Shown here: piece by piece, positions 1 to 4,982 of the stretch | Numbering within the stretch: the first letter of the stretch is position 1 | Layout: every line of letters begins with the position of its first letter | Assembly (NCBI GenBank): GCA_016205055.1 | Contig: JACQJK010000060.1 | Location: forward strand, 1 to 7,631 | Origin: Candidatus Doudnabacteria bacterium | GTDB lineage: Bacteria; Patescibacteriota; Doudnabacteria; UBA920; 2-01-FULL-50-11 | DNA length: 7,631 nt | Reading direction: 5' to 3' | Program-made: the position numbers and the translations under genes | Notes under the pieces: model-generated | Databases searched by the model: none | The model's input: the letters and a program-made list of their open reading frames with translations, nothing else | What the model was told of the DNA's origin: nothing

Positions 1-369
1 ATTAGTATTGCTCTTTTTTTGATTGGCGCTTTTTTTTGGCTAAAAACCGGAATTTTCCACCCCTTCCTCTTCCTGTTCGGTTTATTGTTCATGGTGGCTG
101 GGTTTATATTCCGAGGGTTCCTCAAACCCCTTTATAAAATCTGGATAGGCCTAGGTATCGTGCTTGGCTGGCTGACAACTCGGATAATACTCACGCTCGT
201 ATTCTTTGTCATTTTAACGCCTATCGGTTTAATCCGATATTTAGGTAAAAAGTTCTTAAATTTAGAATGGGACAGAAGCGGCCTTCGGGCGGAGGCGGAT
301 CAAAATAGCTACTGGCAGATAAGACCAAAAGTCGAACGAAAAAAAGAGAACTACGAACGCCAATATTAA
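1..369 (+). CDS. SxtJ-family membrane protein, 5' end outside window
   Basis: The reading frame is open from base 1 to the TAA at 367-369, so the gene is probably cut by the window edge. A TTG at 19 could serve as a start but has no supporting Shine-Dalgarno motif. The visible part has two or three hydrophobic segments (a short one at the very start, then HPFLFLFGLLFMVAGFIF, then a long one ending in VILTPIGLIRYLG). They are followed by a polar tail containing SYWQIRP. The order 'KPLYKIWIGLGIVLGW', then 'LTPIGL.R.LG', then an 'SYW' tail is the pattern I know from the SxtJ family, named after a protein of unknown function in the saxitoxin cluster. Family members often sit beside a NodU/CmcH-type carbamoyltransferase and a small DUF5989 protein; neither is visible here. 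It probably lies in the cytoplasmic membrane. The next gene follows after 16 nt, which suggests co-transcription. Biochemical function is unknown. Confidence 0.75.
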   Translation: MSIALFLIGAFFWLKTGIFHPFLFLFGLLFMVAGFIFRGFLKPLYKIWIGLGIVLGWLTTRIILTLVFFVILTPIGLIRYLGKKFLNLEWDRSGLRAEADQNSYWQIRPKVERKKENYERQY

Positions 370-385
370 TTTTTGATCAACCGCG

Positions 386-1090
386 ATGAACTTAAAAAAA
401 TTTTTACTCAAACCCCTGTATAAAATCAATCTGATTCGAAAAATCGTTCGCAGCTACTTTACCAACCGCCATTTGTCGGTAACGCTTTTTGGCAAGCTCT
501 ATTTTAACGACGAACACCGCACTTGGCGCAACACCCGCTGGATGGGTATTCCGGTTTGGAAATTGCCGCTCGATTTATGGATTTACCAGGAAATGATCTA
601 TGAGCTCAAGCCCGACGTAATCGTGGAAACGGGCACCAACCGGGGCGGCAGCGCCCTGTTTATGGCACACATGCTCGATCTTATCGGCAAAGGCAGGATT
701 TTAACGGTGGACATCGAGGAATTCCCCAACCGCCCGCAACATCCCCGAATTTCTTACCTGACTGGCTCATCTATTGCCGATGAAATCATCAGCCAACTGA
801 AATCCCAAATTAAACCGGGAGAAACCGTTTTGGCGGTCTTGGATTCTCTGCACCGCAAGCACCACGTGGACCGGGAGTTGGAACTTTACGGGGAGTTAGT
901 CACCCCCGGCAGTTACATGATTTTGGAAGACACCTATTTAAACGGCTACCCGGTTTATCCGAGTTTTGGCCCCGGTCCCATGGAAGCCGTGCGGGAATTT
1001 TTGAAAAAACATCCGGAATTTCAACCGGACGCTTCGCGCGAAAAATTTTACGTGACCTGGAACCCGAGGGGGTATTTGAAGAAAACGTGA
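386..1090 (+). CDS. CmcI-family protein (cephalosporin hydroxylase / SAM-dependent methyltransferase-like)
   Basis: This 234-aa protein matches the CmcI/rhamnosyl O-methyltransferase family in length and motif order. A Rossmann-type SAM-binding loop ETGTNRGGSALF lies at 81-92, with an acidic strand end VDIE at 108-111. LDSLH at 152-156 and EDT at 181-183 correspond to the family's metal-binding Asp and Glu-Asp pair. FGPGPMEAV at 194-202 and the closing REKFYVTWNPRGYL (218-231) are also typical. CmcI acts in cephamycin C synthesis, and relatives methylate sugar hydroxyls in glycolipids, so transfer of a methyl group to a small molecule or glycan is likely; the substrate cannot be read. The first 45 residues are basic and may be a peripheral anchor or an adaptor. 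ATG at 386 is the first start in frame after the sxtJ-like gene and has no clear Shine-Dalgarno motif. A short hairpin at 1096-1118 follows the stop. Confidence 0.85.
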   Translation: MNLKKFLLKPLYKINLIRKIVRSYFTNRHLSVTLFGKLYFNDEHRTWRNTRWMGIPVWKLPLDLWIYQEMIYELKPDVIVETGTNRGGSALFMAHMLDLIGKGRILTVDIEEFPNRPQHPRISYLTGSSIADEIISQLKSQIKPGETVLAVLDSLHRKHHVDRELELYGELVTPGSYMILEDTYLNGYPVYPSFGPGPMEAVREFLKKHPEFQPDASREKFYVTWNPRGYLKKT

Positions 1091-1095
1091 AATAG

Positions 1096-1118
1096 AAATC
1101 CCCGCAGCCAGCGGATTT
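1096..1118 (+). terminator. Weak hairpin after the CmcI-type gene
   Basis: AAATCC (1096-1101) followed by CCGC can pair with GCGGATTT (1111-1118) if two Cs are bulged, giving an eight-pair stem five bases after the TGA stop. The bases after it read atgttttc, so there is only a short T-tract, displaced by two bases. It may slow or end transcription of the SxtJ-CmcI pair, but it is a weak intrinsic terminator at best. Confidence 0.3.
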
Positions 1119-1228
1119 ATGTTTTCTCCTCCTCTGGCTTAGGCGGATCCGGGCTGGCATTCATCACAGCGGCAAGAGGGAATGGGTAGGGCAGAGAAAT
1201 AAAGCCGAAGGTTGTTTGCACAGCAACC

Positions 1229-1294
1229 ATTCTCTTATTCGCCCCAGTAGTATTCGCGCCAGCGAAACTACGGGGCAAGCGCGAATAAGAGAAT
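1229..1294. repeat. 66-nt imperfect palindrome (REP-like or MITE-like)
   Basis: The outer arms attctcttattcgc (1229-1242) and gcgaataagagaat (1281-1294) are perfect 14-bp inverted repeats. Inside them gccccagtagt (1241-1251) pairs with actacggggc (1267-1276) apart from one bulged base. At the centre ttcgc (1253-1257) pairs with gcgaa (1262-1266) around the tetraloop gcca. The whole can extrude as one long hairpin. Neither strand shows a T-run after it, so it is not an ordinary terminator. An interspersed palindromic element (REP-like, with a GTAG word beside the inner hairpin) or a tiny non-autonomous inverted-repeat element fits the shape; copies elsewhere in the genome would decide this. 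Confidence 0.65.
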
Positions 1295-1391
1295 AGTCAA
1301 ATATGACCTGAAAAAACCTTGGAACCGAAGCGTGTAACGACTGCCTGCCTTGCCCGGCGCTGGAAGCGTACCTGCGCGAATAAAAGGATAC

Positions 1392-1420
1392 AAAAAGCCC
1401 CGACGGGACGGTGTCAGGGC
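1392..1420 (-). terminator. Intrinsic terminator of the phosphatase-like gene
   Basis: Read on the minus strand, GCCCTGAC (1420-1413) pairs with GTCGGGGC (1404-1397) in an eight-pair stem with one T-G wobble and an eight-base loop. TTTTT (1396-1392) follows directly. It begins two bases after the TAA stop of the gene that ends at 1423, so it is well placed to end that transcript. Confidence 0.75.
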
Positions 1421-1422
1421 GT

Positions 1423-2433
1423 TTACTTTTGTTCGGGAATCGAGCCGAGCGGACGAAGCTTCCCCGGTCTTGCCTGCAACCCCTTGCTTATCGCGCTGAT
1501 TAGCGTCCGTAGGGGCATGGGGCCAGCGTCGGGAAGCGCTATCTCGGTTTCCAACGACTGGTTGATCAAGCCGAGATAATAGTCCACCGTTTCCCGGTCA
1601 ACGCCGATGATCACCGGCGTCATGCCGTCAAAGGTAAAACGCGACTCGCCCAGAGGCCGACGGTTGCGCGCGTCAAGCGCACACCCCTGCAGTTCGCTCA
1701 AAAACGGCATGAGCGCCCCTAACTCGTGCCCGCGCTGGCCCTCGCTGGAATACTCCGGCAACACGTTGTTGATATAGCAGTCGGCTTCGCCGAGAGCCAC
1801 CCGTAACATGTTCATGAAACTGCTGGCCATGTCCGACCACTCGATTGCTTGGTTGACCAACAGCCGAGTCGCCCAGTTGACATGACGGAAAAATTCGCAA
1901 GCCACCAGCGGCGAATGGCGGTGATAATTGCGGCCTGGGGTCATCGGGGCCAAAGTGGCTTTGGGGTTGGCAGCGGTCCAGGCCCCCCTTCCCTTTTCCG
2001 CCACCCAAATCTGGTTTTCGCCCTCCGCCGACCGCAAGTCCACCGCACCCGCGGCAAAAAAATCGGCGAAGAGCAGTGGTCTTGCCCGCTCATATGGGGC
2101 GACGGCTATCACTGCCGTAACGTCAGAGCCGATCAGGCGCGAACCCGTGTCCTGCCACCGGCAAGTGTTGGCCGTGCCGTCCATGGGGTCGACAAACAAC
2201 TCGTACTGCGGCGCATGCAGCCCCAACACCCGGGGCTTCCAGCCCTCAACTTCCACAATCGCTCCAAGTCCACCAAGTTGAGTGTTGCTGAAGAGCAACT
2301 GGCTGAAGCATCGTTCAAAACGGGTCTGGCGCTTGCCCAAGTCACTCCACTGTACTTCTTCACACCATCTCGATCCGAGATGCTCTCGCAGTTGACTTGC
2401 CCGACCCAACAGATCCAGCAATAACTCTTTCAT
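1423..2433 (-). CDS. Inositol-monophosphatase-superfamily phosphatase-like protein
   Basis: The 336-aa protein carries the signature of Mg2+-dependent, Li+-sensitive sugar phosphatases. FVDPMDGTAN at 80-89 is the DPxDGTxN metal-binding motif, with acidic residues 19-21 positions upstream (EVE, 61-63). EKGRGAW (146-152) matches the family's 'KGxGAW' strand, and the last third has the 'A.GEADCYI' pattern (212-221). The motif that is normally W-D-x-A-A reads HELGA (236-240), so a Glu replaces the third metal-binding Asp; activity may be altered. It is longer than typical IMPases (about 260-275 aa), with extra N-terminal and C-terminal tails. The substrate is unknown. I chose ATG at 2433 because GAGGAGG sits six bases upstream. 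In-frame ATGs at 2466 and 2481 are also possible, and the one at 2466 has an identical ribosome-binding site. The gene has its own promoter and terminator. By hand count several of its 60-base lines are 57-65% GC, above many lines of nearby genes, so transfer is possible. Confidence 0.75.
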   Translation of the reverse strand: MKELLLDLLGRASQLREHLGSRWCEEVQWSDLGKRQTRFERCFSQLLFSNTQLGGLGAIVEVEGWKPRVLGLHAPQYELFVDPMDGTANTCRWQDTGSRLIGSDVTAVIAVAPYERARPLLFADFFAAGAVDLRSAEGENQIWVAEKGRGAWTAANPKATLAPMTPGRNYHRHSPLVACEFFRHVNWATRLLVNQAIEWSDMASSFMNMLRVALGEADCYINNVLPEYSSEGQRGHELGALMPFLSELQGCALDARNRRPLGESRFTFDGMTPVIIGVDRETVDYYLGLINQSLETEIALPDAGPMPLRTLISAISKGLQARPGKLRPLGSIPEQK

Positions 2434-2479
2434 CACGGTCCTCCTCGCAATAACTCTCAATTTCATCACGGTCCTCCTC
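2418..2479 (-). repeat. Tandem duplication of ribosome-binding site plus start codon
   Basis: On the minus strand the block GAGGAGGACCGTGATGAAA occurs at 2479-2461 and again at 2446-2428, offset by 33 nt. Each copy is followed by GAGTTATTGC, after four extra bases (TTGA) in the upstream copy. Each copy supplies a strong Shine-Dalgarno motif six bases before an ATG. Because 33 is a multiple of three, both starts are in the same frame and would add 11 residues or none to the protein. Confidence 0.9.
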
Positions 2480-2480
2480 A

Positions 2481-2500
2481 TTGCTTGAAATTGCTTGAAA
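2481..2500. repeat. 10-bp tandem repeat in the 5' leader
   Basis: ttgcttgaaa occurs twice in direct succession (2481-2490 and 2491-2500), directly upstream of the duplicated start block of the phosphatase-like gene. It falls in the predicted leader of that transcript. The two adjacent tandem repeats suggest replication slippage at this spot. Confidence 0.85.
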
Positions 2501-2510
2501 TCAACCTCAA

Positions 2511-2539
2511 ATACTAAACGAAAGGTTCTAAAGGGTCAA
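2511..2539 (-). promoter_or_regulatory. Sigma-70-type promoter of the phosphatase-like gene
   Basis: Read on the minus strand, TTGACC (2539-2534) and TAGTAT (2516-2511) are separated by exactly 17 bases. Each hexamer matches the vegetative consensus in five of six positions. Transcription would start near 2504, giving a leader of about 70 nt to the ATG at 2433. The leader contains both tandem repeats. Confidence 0.7.
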
Positions 2540-2568
2540 GACCACCTCCCCGATCATTTTATCTTCAC

Positions 2569-2597
2569 TTTACACTTTTTATATACGATCGTGTAAT
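2569..2597 (+). promoter_or_regulatory. Predicted plus-strand promoter with overlapping inverted repeat
   Basis: TTTACA (2569-2574) and TGTAAT (2592-2597) are 17 bases apart, each one mismatch from the sigma-70 consensus. ttacac (2570-2575) and gtgtaa (2591-2596) form an inverted repeat that covers both hexamers, and the palindrome acgatcgt (2585-2592) touches the -10 box; either could be an operator. A second TATAAT lies at 2603-2608 without a good -35. Another overlapping signal is the repeated word tttttatata (2576-2585 and 2597-2606). No protein gene follows on this strand before the terminator at 2743. Confidence 0.5.
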
Positions 2598-2669
2598 TTT
2601 TATATAATTGATTTCCAGACGTTGCCGGTTTTCCTCTTTTCTAAAACTGTTGAACGCACACACCTAAGC

Positions 2670-2708
2670 GCGCCGCTGATTGCACACGGGAGCGCCGCTG
2701 ATTGCACA
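2670..2708. repeat. 17-bp direct repeat, two copies
   Basis: gcgccgctgattgcaca occurs at 2670-2686 and, identically, at 2692-2708, separated by five bases (period 22). It lies in the gap between the phosphatase-like gene and clpP, inside the candidate small RNA. Two copies are too few for a CRISPR array. Paired regulator sites, a repeated RNA module or a slippage duplication are possible. Confidence 0.8.
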
Positions 2709-2742
2709 AAGATTCGCCAAGGAAAAGGGGGTCGCAATGCCG

Positions 2743-2773
2743 AAAAGAGCGGCCGCAAGGCCGCTCTTTTTTT
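2743..2773. terminator. Strong bidirectional intrinsic terminator
   Basis: AAAAGAGCGGCC (2743-2754) and GGCCGCTCTTTT (2759-2770) form a perfect 12-bp stem with the loop GCAA. On the plus strand the T-run is seven long (2767-2773), ideal for ending a plus-strand transcript such as the candidate small RNA. On the minus strand four Ts (2746-2743) follow the GC stem, and it lies 20 nt beyond the clpP stop, so it should also end the clpP transcript. The better tail faces the strand that has no protein gene. Confidence 0.85.
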
Positions 2774-2792
2774 GAAGCTATTAAGAGAATTT

Positions 2793-3368
2793 CTAAGCAA
2801 TGATCTTATCGATTATTCCGTACTTTTTTGCTTCTTCCGCGCTCATAAAGTAATCCCGGTCGGTATCCTTTTCGATTTTAGATACCGACTGGCCGGTATG
2901 CTGCGCTAAAATTTTATTTATTTGATTTTTGACACGCACCATTTCTCTCGTACGAATCTCAACGTCAGTCGCTTGCCCCTCCGCGCCGCCCATGACTTGG
3001 TGAATCATGATCCGCGCGTTCGGCAGAGAGTAACGCTTGCCTTTTGTGCCAGCGGCTAGAAGTACGGCGGCAGCAGAGGCGGCTTGCCCCACGCAAATCG
3101 TGGCCACTTCGGCTTTAGTATATTGCATGGTGTCATAAATGGCCATGGCCGAGGTCACTGATCCGCCGGGGGAATTGATATAAAGTTTAATTTCTTTTTT
3201 TGGGTCGGTGGCGTCCAAGAAAAGCAGTTGGGCGATGACGATATTCGCCATATGGTCATCAATCGGCTCGCCCACAAAAATGATCCGTTCTTTAAGCAGG
3301 CGTGAGTAAATATCGTAAGCCCGCTCGCCAAACTGGGATTTGTCAATAACCATAGGCACTAACGGCAT
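2793..3368 (-). CDS. clpP: ATP-dependent Clp protease proteolytic subunit
   Basis: This is the serine peptidase subunit that forms the double-heptamer barrel degrading proteins unfolded by a Clp ATPase in the cytoplasm. The 191-aa sequence is complete and typical. It begins MPLVPMVIDKSQFGERAYDI, has the oxyanion-region motif INSPGGS at 64-70, Ser98 in GQAASAAA, His123 in MIHQ, and Asp172 in DTDRDYF, together the Ser-His-Asp triad. The hydrophobic-patch and handle regions look normal, and the protein ends at YGIIDKIIA with almost no C-terminal tail. There is no long propeptide. AAAGGAG lies five bases before the ATG at 3368 and fixes the start. No clpX or clpC is next to it, so its ATPase partner must be encoded elsewhere. 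It is last in the run of minus-strand genes and is followed by the terminator at 2743-2770. Confidence 0.97.
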   Translation of the reverse strand: MPLVPMVIDKSQFGERAYDIYSRLLKERIIFVGEPIDDHMANIVIAQLLFLDATDPKKEIKLYINSPGGSVTSAMAIYDTMQYTKAEVATICVGQAASAAAVLLAAGTKGKRYSLPNARIMIHQVMGGAEGQATDVEIRTREMVRVKNQINKILAQHTGQSVSKIEKDTDRDYFMSAEEAKKYGIIDKIIA

Positions 3369-3569
3369 AGGTGCTCCTTTCGTAAAAAATTAGTCACTAC
3401 ACTGCTTGTCCGACTCTCACCCAGTCCGCGGCGGACTCGGGGTCAATAACCTTTGAGATAAATGGCATAGAAGCAATTTAAATTTAAAAAATACTGGCGC
3501 AAGACAAGATTTTAATCCAAATTTATGTAACTCTTGCATAAATTATGATTTTTATCTAGTCCCACTGCG
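3369..3569. other. clpP leader / nusA-clpP gap
   Basis: This stretch of 201 nt holds no gene. The nusA-proximal half is AT-rich (for example aatttaaatttaaa), with no clear terminator after nusA and no promoter close to consensus on the minus strand, so clpP may depend on read-through or on a promoter I cannot resolve. The clpP-proximal half is GC-rich and carries the palindrome at 3423-3437 and the clpP ribosome-binding site at 3374-3380. Confidence 0.5.
3423..3437. promoter_or_regulatory. 15-bp palindrome in the clpP leader
   Basis: agtccgc (3423-3429) and gcggact (3431-3437) are perfect inverted repeats around one central G. On the minus strand a second CGGAC (3412-3408) lies further toward clpP, so the first GTCCG could pair with either of two partners. 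It could be an operator or a leader structure controlling clpP, or an interspersed palindrome. It does not match the CIRCE element or the CtsR heptad repeat. Confidence 0.4.
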
Positions 3570-4760
3570 TTATTCTGGTTTTTTCTGCGACTCCTCTGGT
3601 ACTCGCGACTTGTCGTCTACCAAAACTTCCTGCGGATCCGCAGAAGCGGGAGCAGGGGCGGAAACCCTTGGAGACGCTTCCGTGGAGCCCGACGGAGTTG
3701 CTTCTTTCGGCGCACCGTCAAGATTCTCCGGCTTAATGTCAAGTTTCCACCCGGTTAAGCGCGCCGCCAAGCGAACGTTCTGTCCGGCTTTACCGATCGC
3801 CAAGGACAGCTGATCTTCCAAAACATTCACGCGTGCTTCTTTATTGTCCTCATTAAGTTCCACATTGAGAATTTTGGCCGGGGACAAAGCTTTGGCGATA
3901 AATTTCACCGGATCCTCAGACCACTCAACCACGTCAATTTTTTCTCCGCCAAGTTCTGCCCGAATCGTATCAATGCGAGAACCGCGCTGGCCCACGCAAG
4001 AACCAATGGGATCAACTCCTTCTTGGTTGGACCAAACCGCGACTTTAGCCCGGGATCCGGCTTCTCGAGCAACCGACTTGATTTCCACCACCCCGCCGCT
4101 GACTTCCGGCACCTCGATTTCAAATAACCTCCGCACGATGTCGGGATGAGAGCGAGAGAGTGTGATTTTCGGGCCTTTTGGCGTTGGTTCGACGTGTAAA
4201 ATCAAAACTTTTACCCGCGCCCCGACGCGATACTCTTCGCCCCGGATCTGCTCGGAGGGAAACAACACCCCACTGGAGCGGCCTAAATCTACCAAGATGG
4301 TTTCTCCCTCCAGCCGCTGAATCACTCCGGCCACAAGAGTTCTCTCCTTGGCCTTGAATTCTTTAAAAATGATCTCGCGTTCGGCCTCGCGCAATTTTTG
4401 TACGATCACTTGCTTGGCGGTTTGAGCGGCGATCCGGCCGAAGTTAGTACCTTCTTTGGGTGTGACCTCGGTCCGCAGCTGATCCCCGACTTTTACACTC
4501 TTTTTAAATTTTTTTGCTTCTTCGAGCGTAAGTTCTTTAACGGAGTCTTCCGGCTCGCCTTCCACCACGGTTTTTACGTCAAAGACTTTGGTCGAAAGGT
4601 TTTCGGGATTCAACTCGACCACGATATTTTGATCTTTTTTTCCGTAATCCTTGCGGAACGCCGCTGCCAACGCCCCTTCGATCATTTTTAAGATCTCCTC
4701 GCGCTCGAGGCCCTTCTCTTCAGCAATCTGGGTTAAAGCTTGTTCAAATTGTTCATTCAT
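3570..4760 (-). CDS. nusA: Transcription termination/antitermination factor NusA
   Basis: NusA binds RNA polymerase and nascent RNA and modulates pausing, termination and antitermination. The 396-aa protein has the canonical layout: an N-terminal polymerase-binding domain (about 1-130, beginning MNEQFEQALTQIAEEKGL), an S1 domain (about 138-202, with TLVAGVIQRL and ILVDLGRSSGVLFP), KH1 with GQRG at 257-260 preceded by DPIGSCV, and KH2 with GKAG at 323-326 in the block LAIGKAGQNVRLAARLTGW. After about 347 comes a Pro/Ser/Ala-rich, probably disordered tail; there are no acidic repeats of the E. coli type. I start at ATG 4760 because homology begins there; the open frame runs 37 codons further upstream, but that part is unlike NusA. 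There is no clear Shine-Dalgarno motif. The usual neighbours rimP and infB are absent on both sides; yraN lies upstream and clpP downstream. Confidence 0.96.
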   Translation of the reverse strand: MNEQFEQALTQIAEEKGLEREEILKMIEGALAAAFRKDYGKKDQNIVVELNPENLSTKVFDVKTVVEGEPEDSVKELTLEEAKKFKKSVKVGDQLRTEVTPKEGTNFGRIAAQTAKQVIVQKLREAEREIIFKEFKAKERTLVAGVIQRLEGETILVDLGRSSGVLFPSEQIRGEEYRVGARVKVLILHVEPTPKGPKITLSRSHPDIVRRLFEIEVPEVSGGVVEIKSVAREAGSRAKVAVWSNQEGVDPIGSCVGQRGSRIDTIRAELGGEKIDVVEWSEDPVKFIAKALSPAKILNVELNEDNKEARVNVLEDQLSLAIGKAGQNVRLAARLTGWKLDIKPENLDGAPKEATPSGSTEASPRVSAPAPASADPQEVLVDDKSRVPEESQKKPE

Positions 4761-4982
4761 AAAGCAAAGGACAGAAATCAGAAAATGGAAACTGGGGTTA
4801 CAAATTTTTGACGCAGGGTTGCGGTGTATTATTATTAAAAAAAGCGGGCCTACGCCACACTTTTCCGTCAACCCCGCGCCGCTCTGGTGTAACGTCGAGG
4901 GCGGCGTGGGGGCTTCGCTTCCCGTATTAAAACCAATCGTCCGCGCCCTTCCGGATGTGGCATTCTGGCGGTGTAGAGTAAA
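4761..4982. other. Gap upstream of nusA
   Basis: These 222 nt contain no credible gene. A seven-base T-run on the minus strand (4843-4837) follows a weak five-pair stem (4873-4877 with 4844-4848, loop 24), which might be a poor terminator after yraN. Cgccgc/gcggcg words further right could form another hairpin. Close to nusA the sequence turns into degenerate words (cagaaatcagaaaatggaaac). I found no promoter near consensus for nusA. Confidence 0.4.

Larger units (their letters stand above)
1091..1391. other. Non-coding gap between convergent genes
   Basis: About 300 nt lie between the CmcI-type gene and the terminator of the phosphatase-like gene. I see no credible gene on either strand; the short open frames lack family resemblance and ribosome-binding sites. 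The gap holds a weak hairpin just after the CmcI stop, a small hairpin (ggttg at 1210-1214 with caacc at 1224-1228) and the long palindrome at 1229-1294. The word gcgaataa, which ends one arm of that palindrome, occurs again at 1377-1384. Confidence 0.6.
2604..2773 (+). ncRNA. Candidate small RNA between an orphan promoter and a terminator
   Basis: A promoter-like element ends at 2597 and a strong intrinsic terminator spans 2743-2773, with no convincing coding sequence between, so a transcript of about 170 nt is predicted. Near its ends cgttgc (2620-2625) can pair with gcaatg (2734-2739, one wobble) and ttttcc (2629-2634) with ggaaaa (2721-2726). This gives a long-range stem that closes the molecule just before the terminator. 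ctcttttc (2634-2641) could instead pair with gaaaagag (2742-2749), the 5' arm of the terminator. The middle carries a 17-bp direct repeat. The closed, bubble-containing shape is loosely like 6S RNA, but I do not recognise a family. The ends are inferred only from the signals. Confidence 0.4.

Noticed and set aside
900..1160. Minus-strand 86-codon frame over the 3' end of the CmcI-type gene
   Set aside because: It is antisense to a well-supported gene and its translation is low-complexity Arg/Ser/Pro-rich without motifs.
1849..2424. Long plus-strand frame (191 codons) antisense to the phosphatase-like gene
   Set aside because: The minus-strand frame has the DPMDGTAN motif, a ribosome-binding site, promoter and terminator; the antisense frame has none and reads as a shadow of GC-rich coding DNA.
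2670..2708. CRISPR-like repeat
   Set aside because: There are only two copies with a five-base spacer and no cas genes; it does not meet the form of an array.
2737..2775. Twelve-codon frame ATG...TGA with a purine-rich stretch upstream, encoding MPKRAAARPLFF
   Set aside because: It is made almost entirely of the terminator stem and T-run, so the frame is most simply a by-product of that hairpin. A peptide cannot be excluded.
2622..2909. Plus-strand open frame of 95 codons from TTG at 2622
   Set aside because: It runs through the strong terminator hairpin and into DNA antisense to clpP, has no family resemblance and no ribosome-binding site.
4761..4871. 37-codon N-terminal extension of NusA
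   Set aside because: The NusA domain begins at MNEQFEQALTQ; the extension is unlike any NusA and overlaps the T-run and degenerate spacer.
4837..4877. Possible intrinsic terminator after yraN
   Set aside because: The stem is only five pairs around a 24-base loop, too weak to list as a terminator despite the seven-base T-run.
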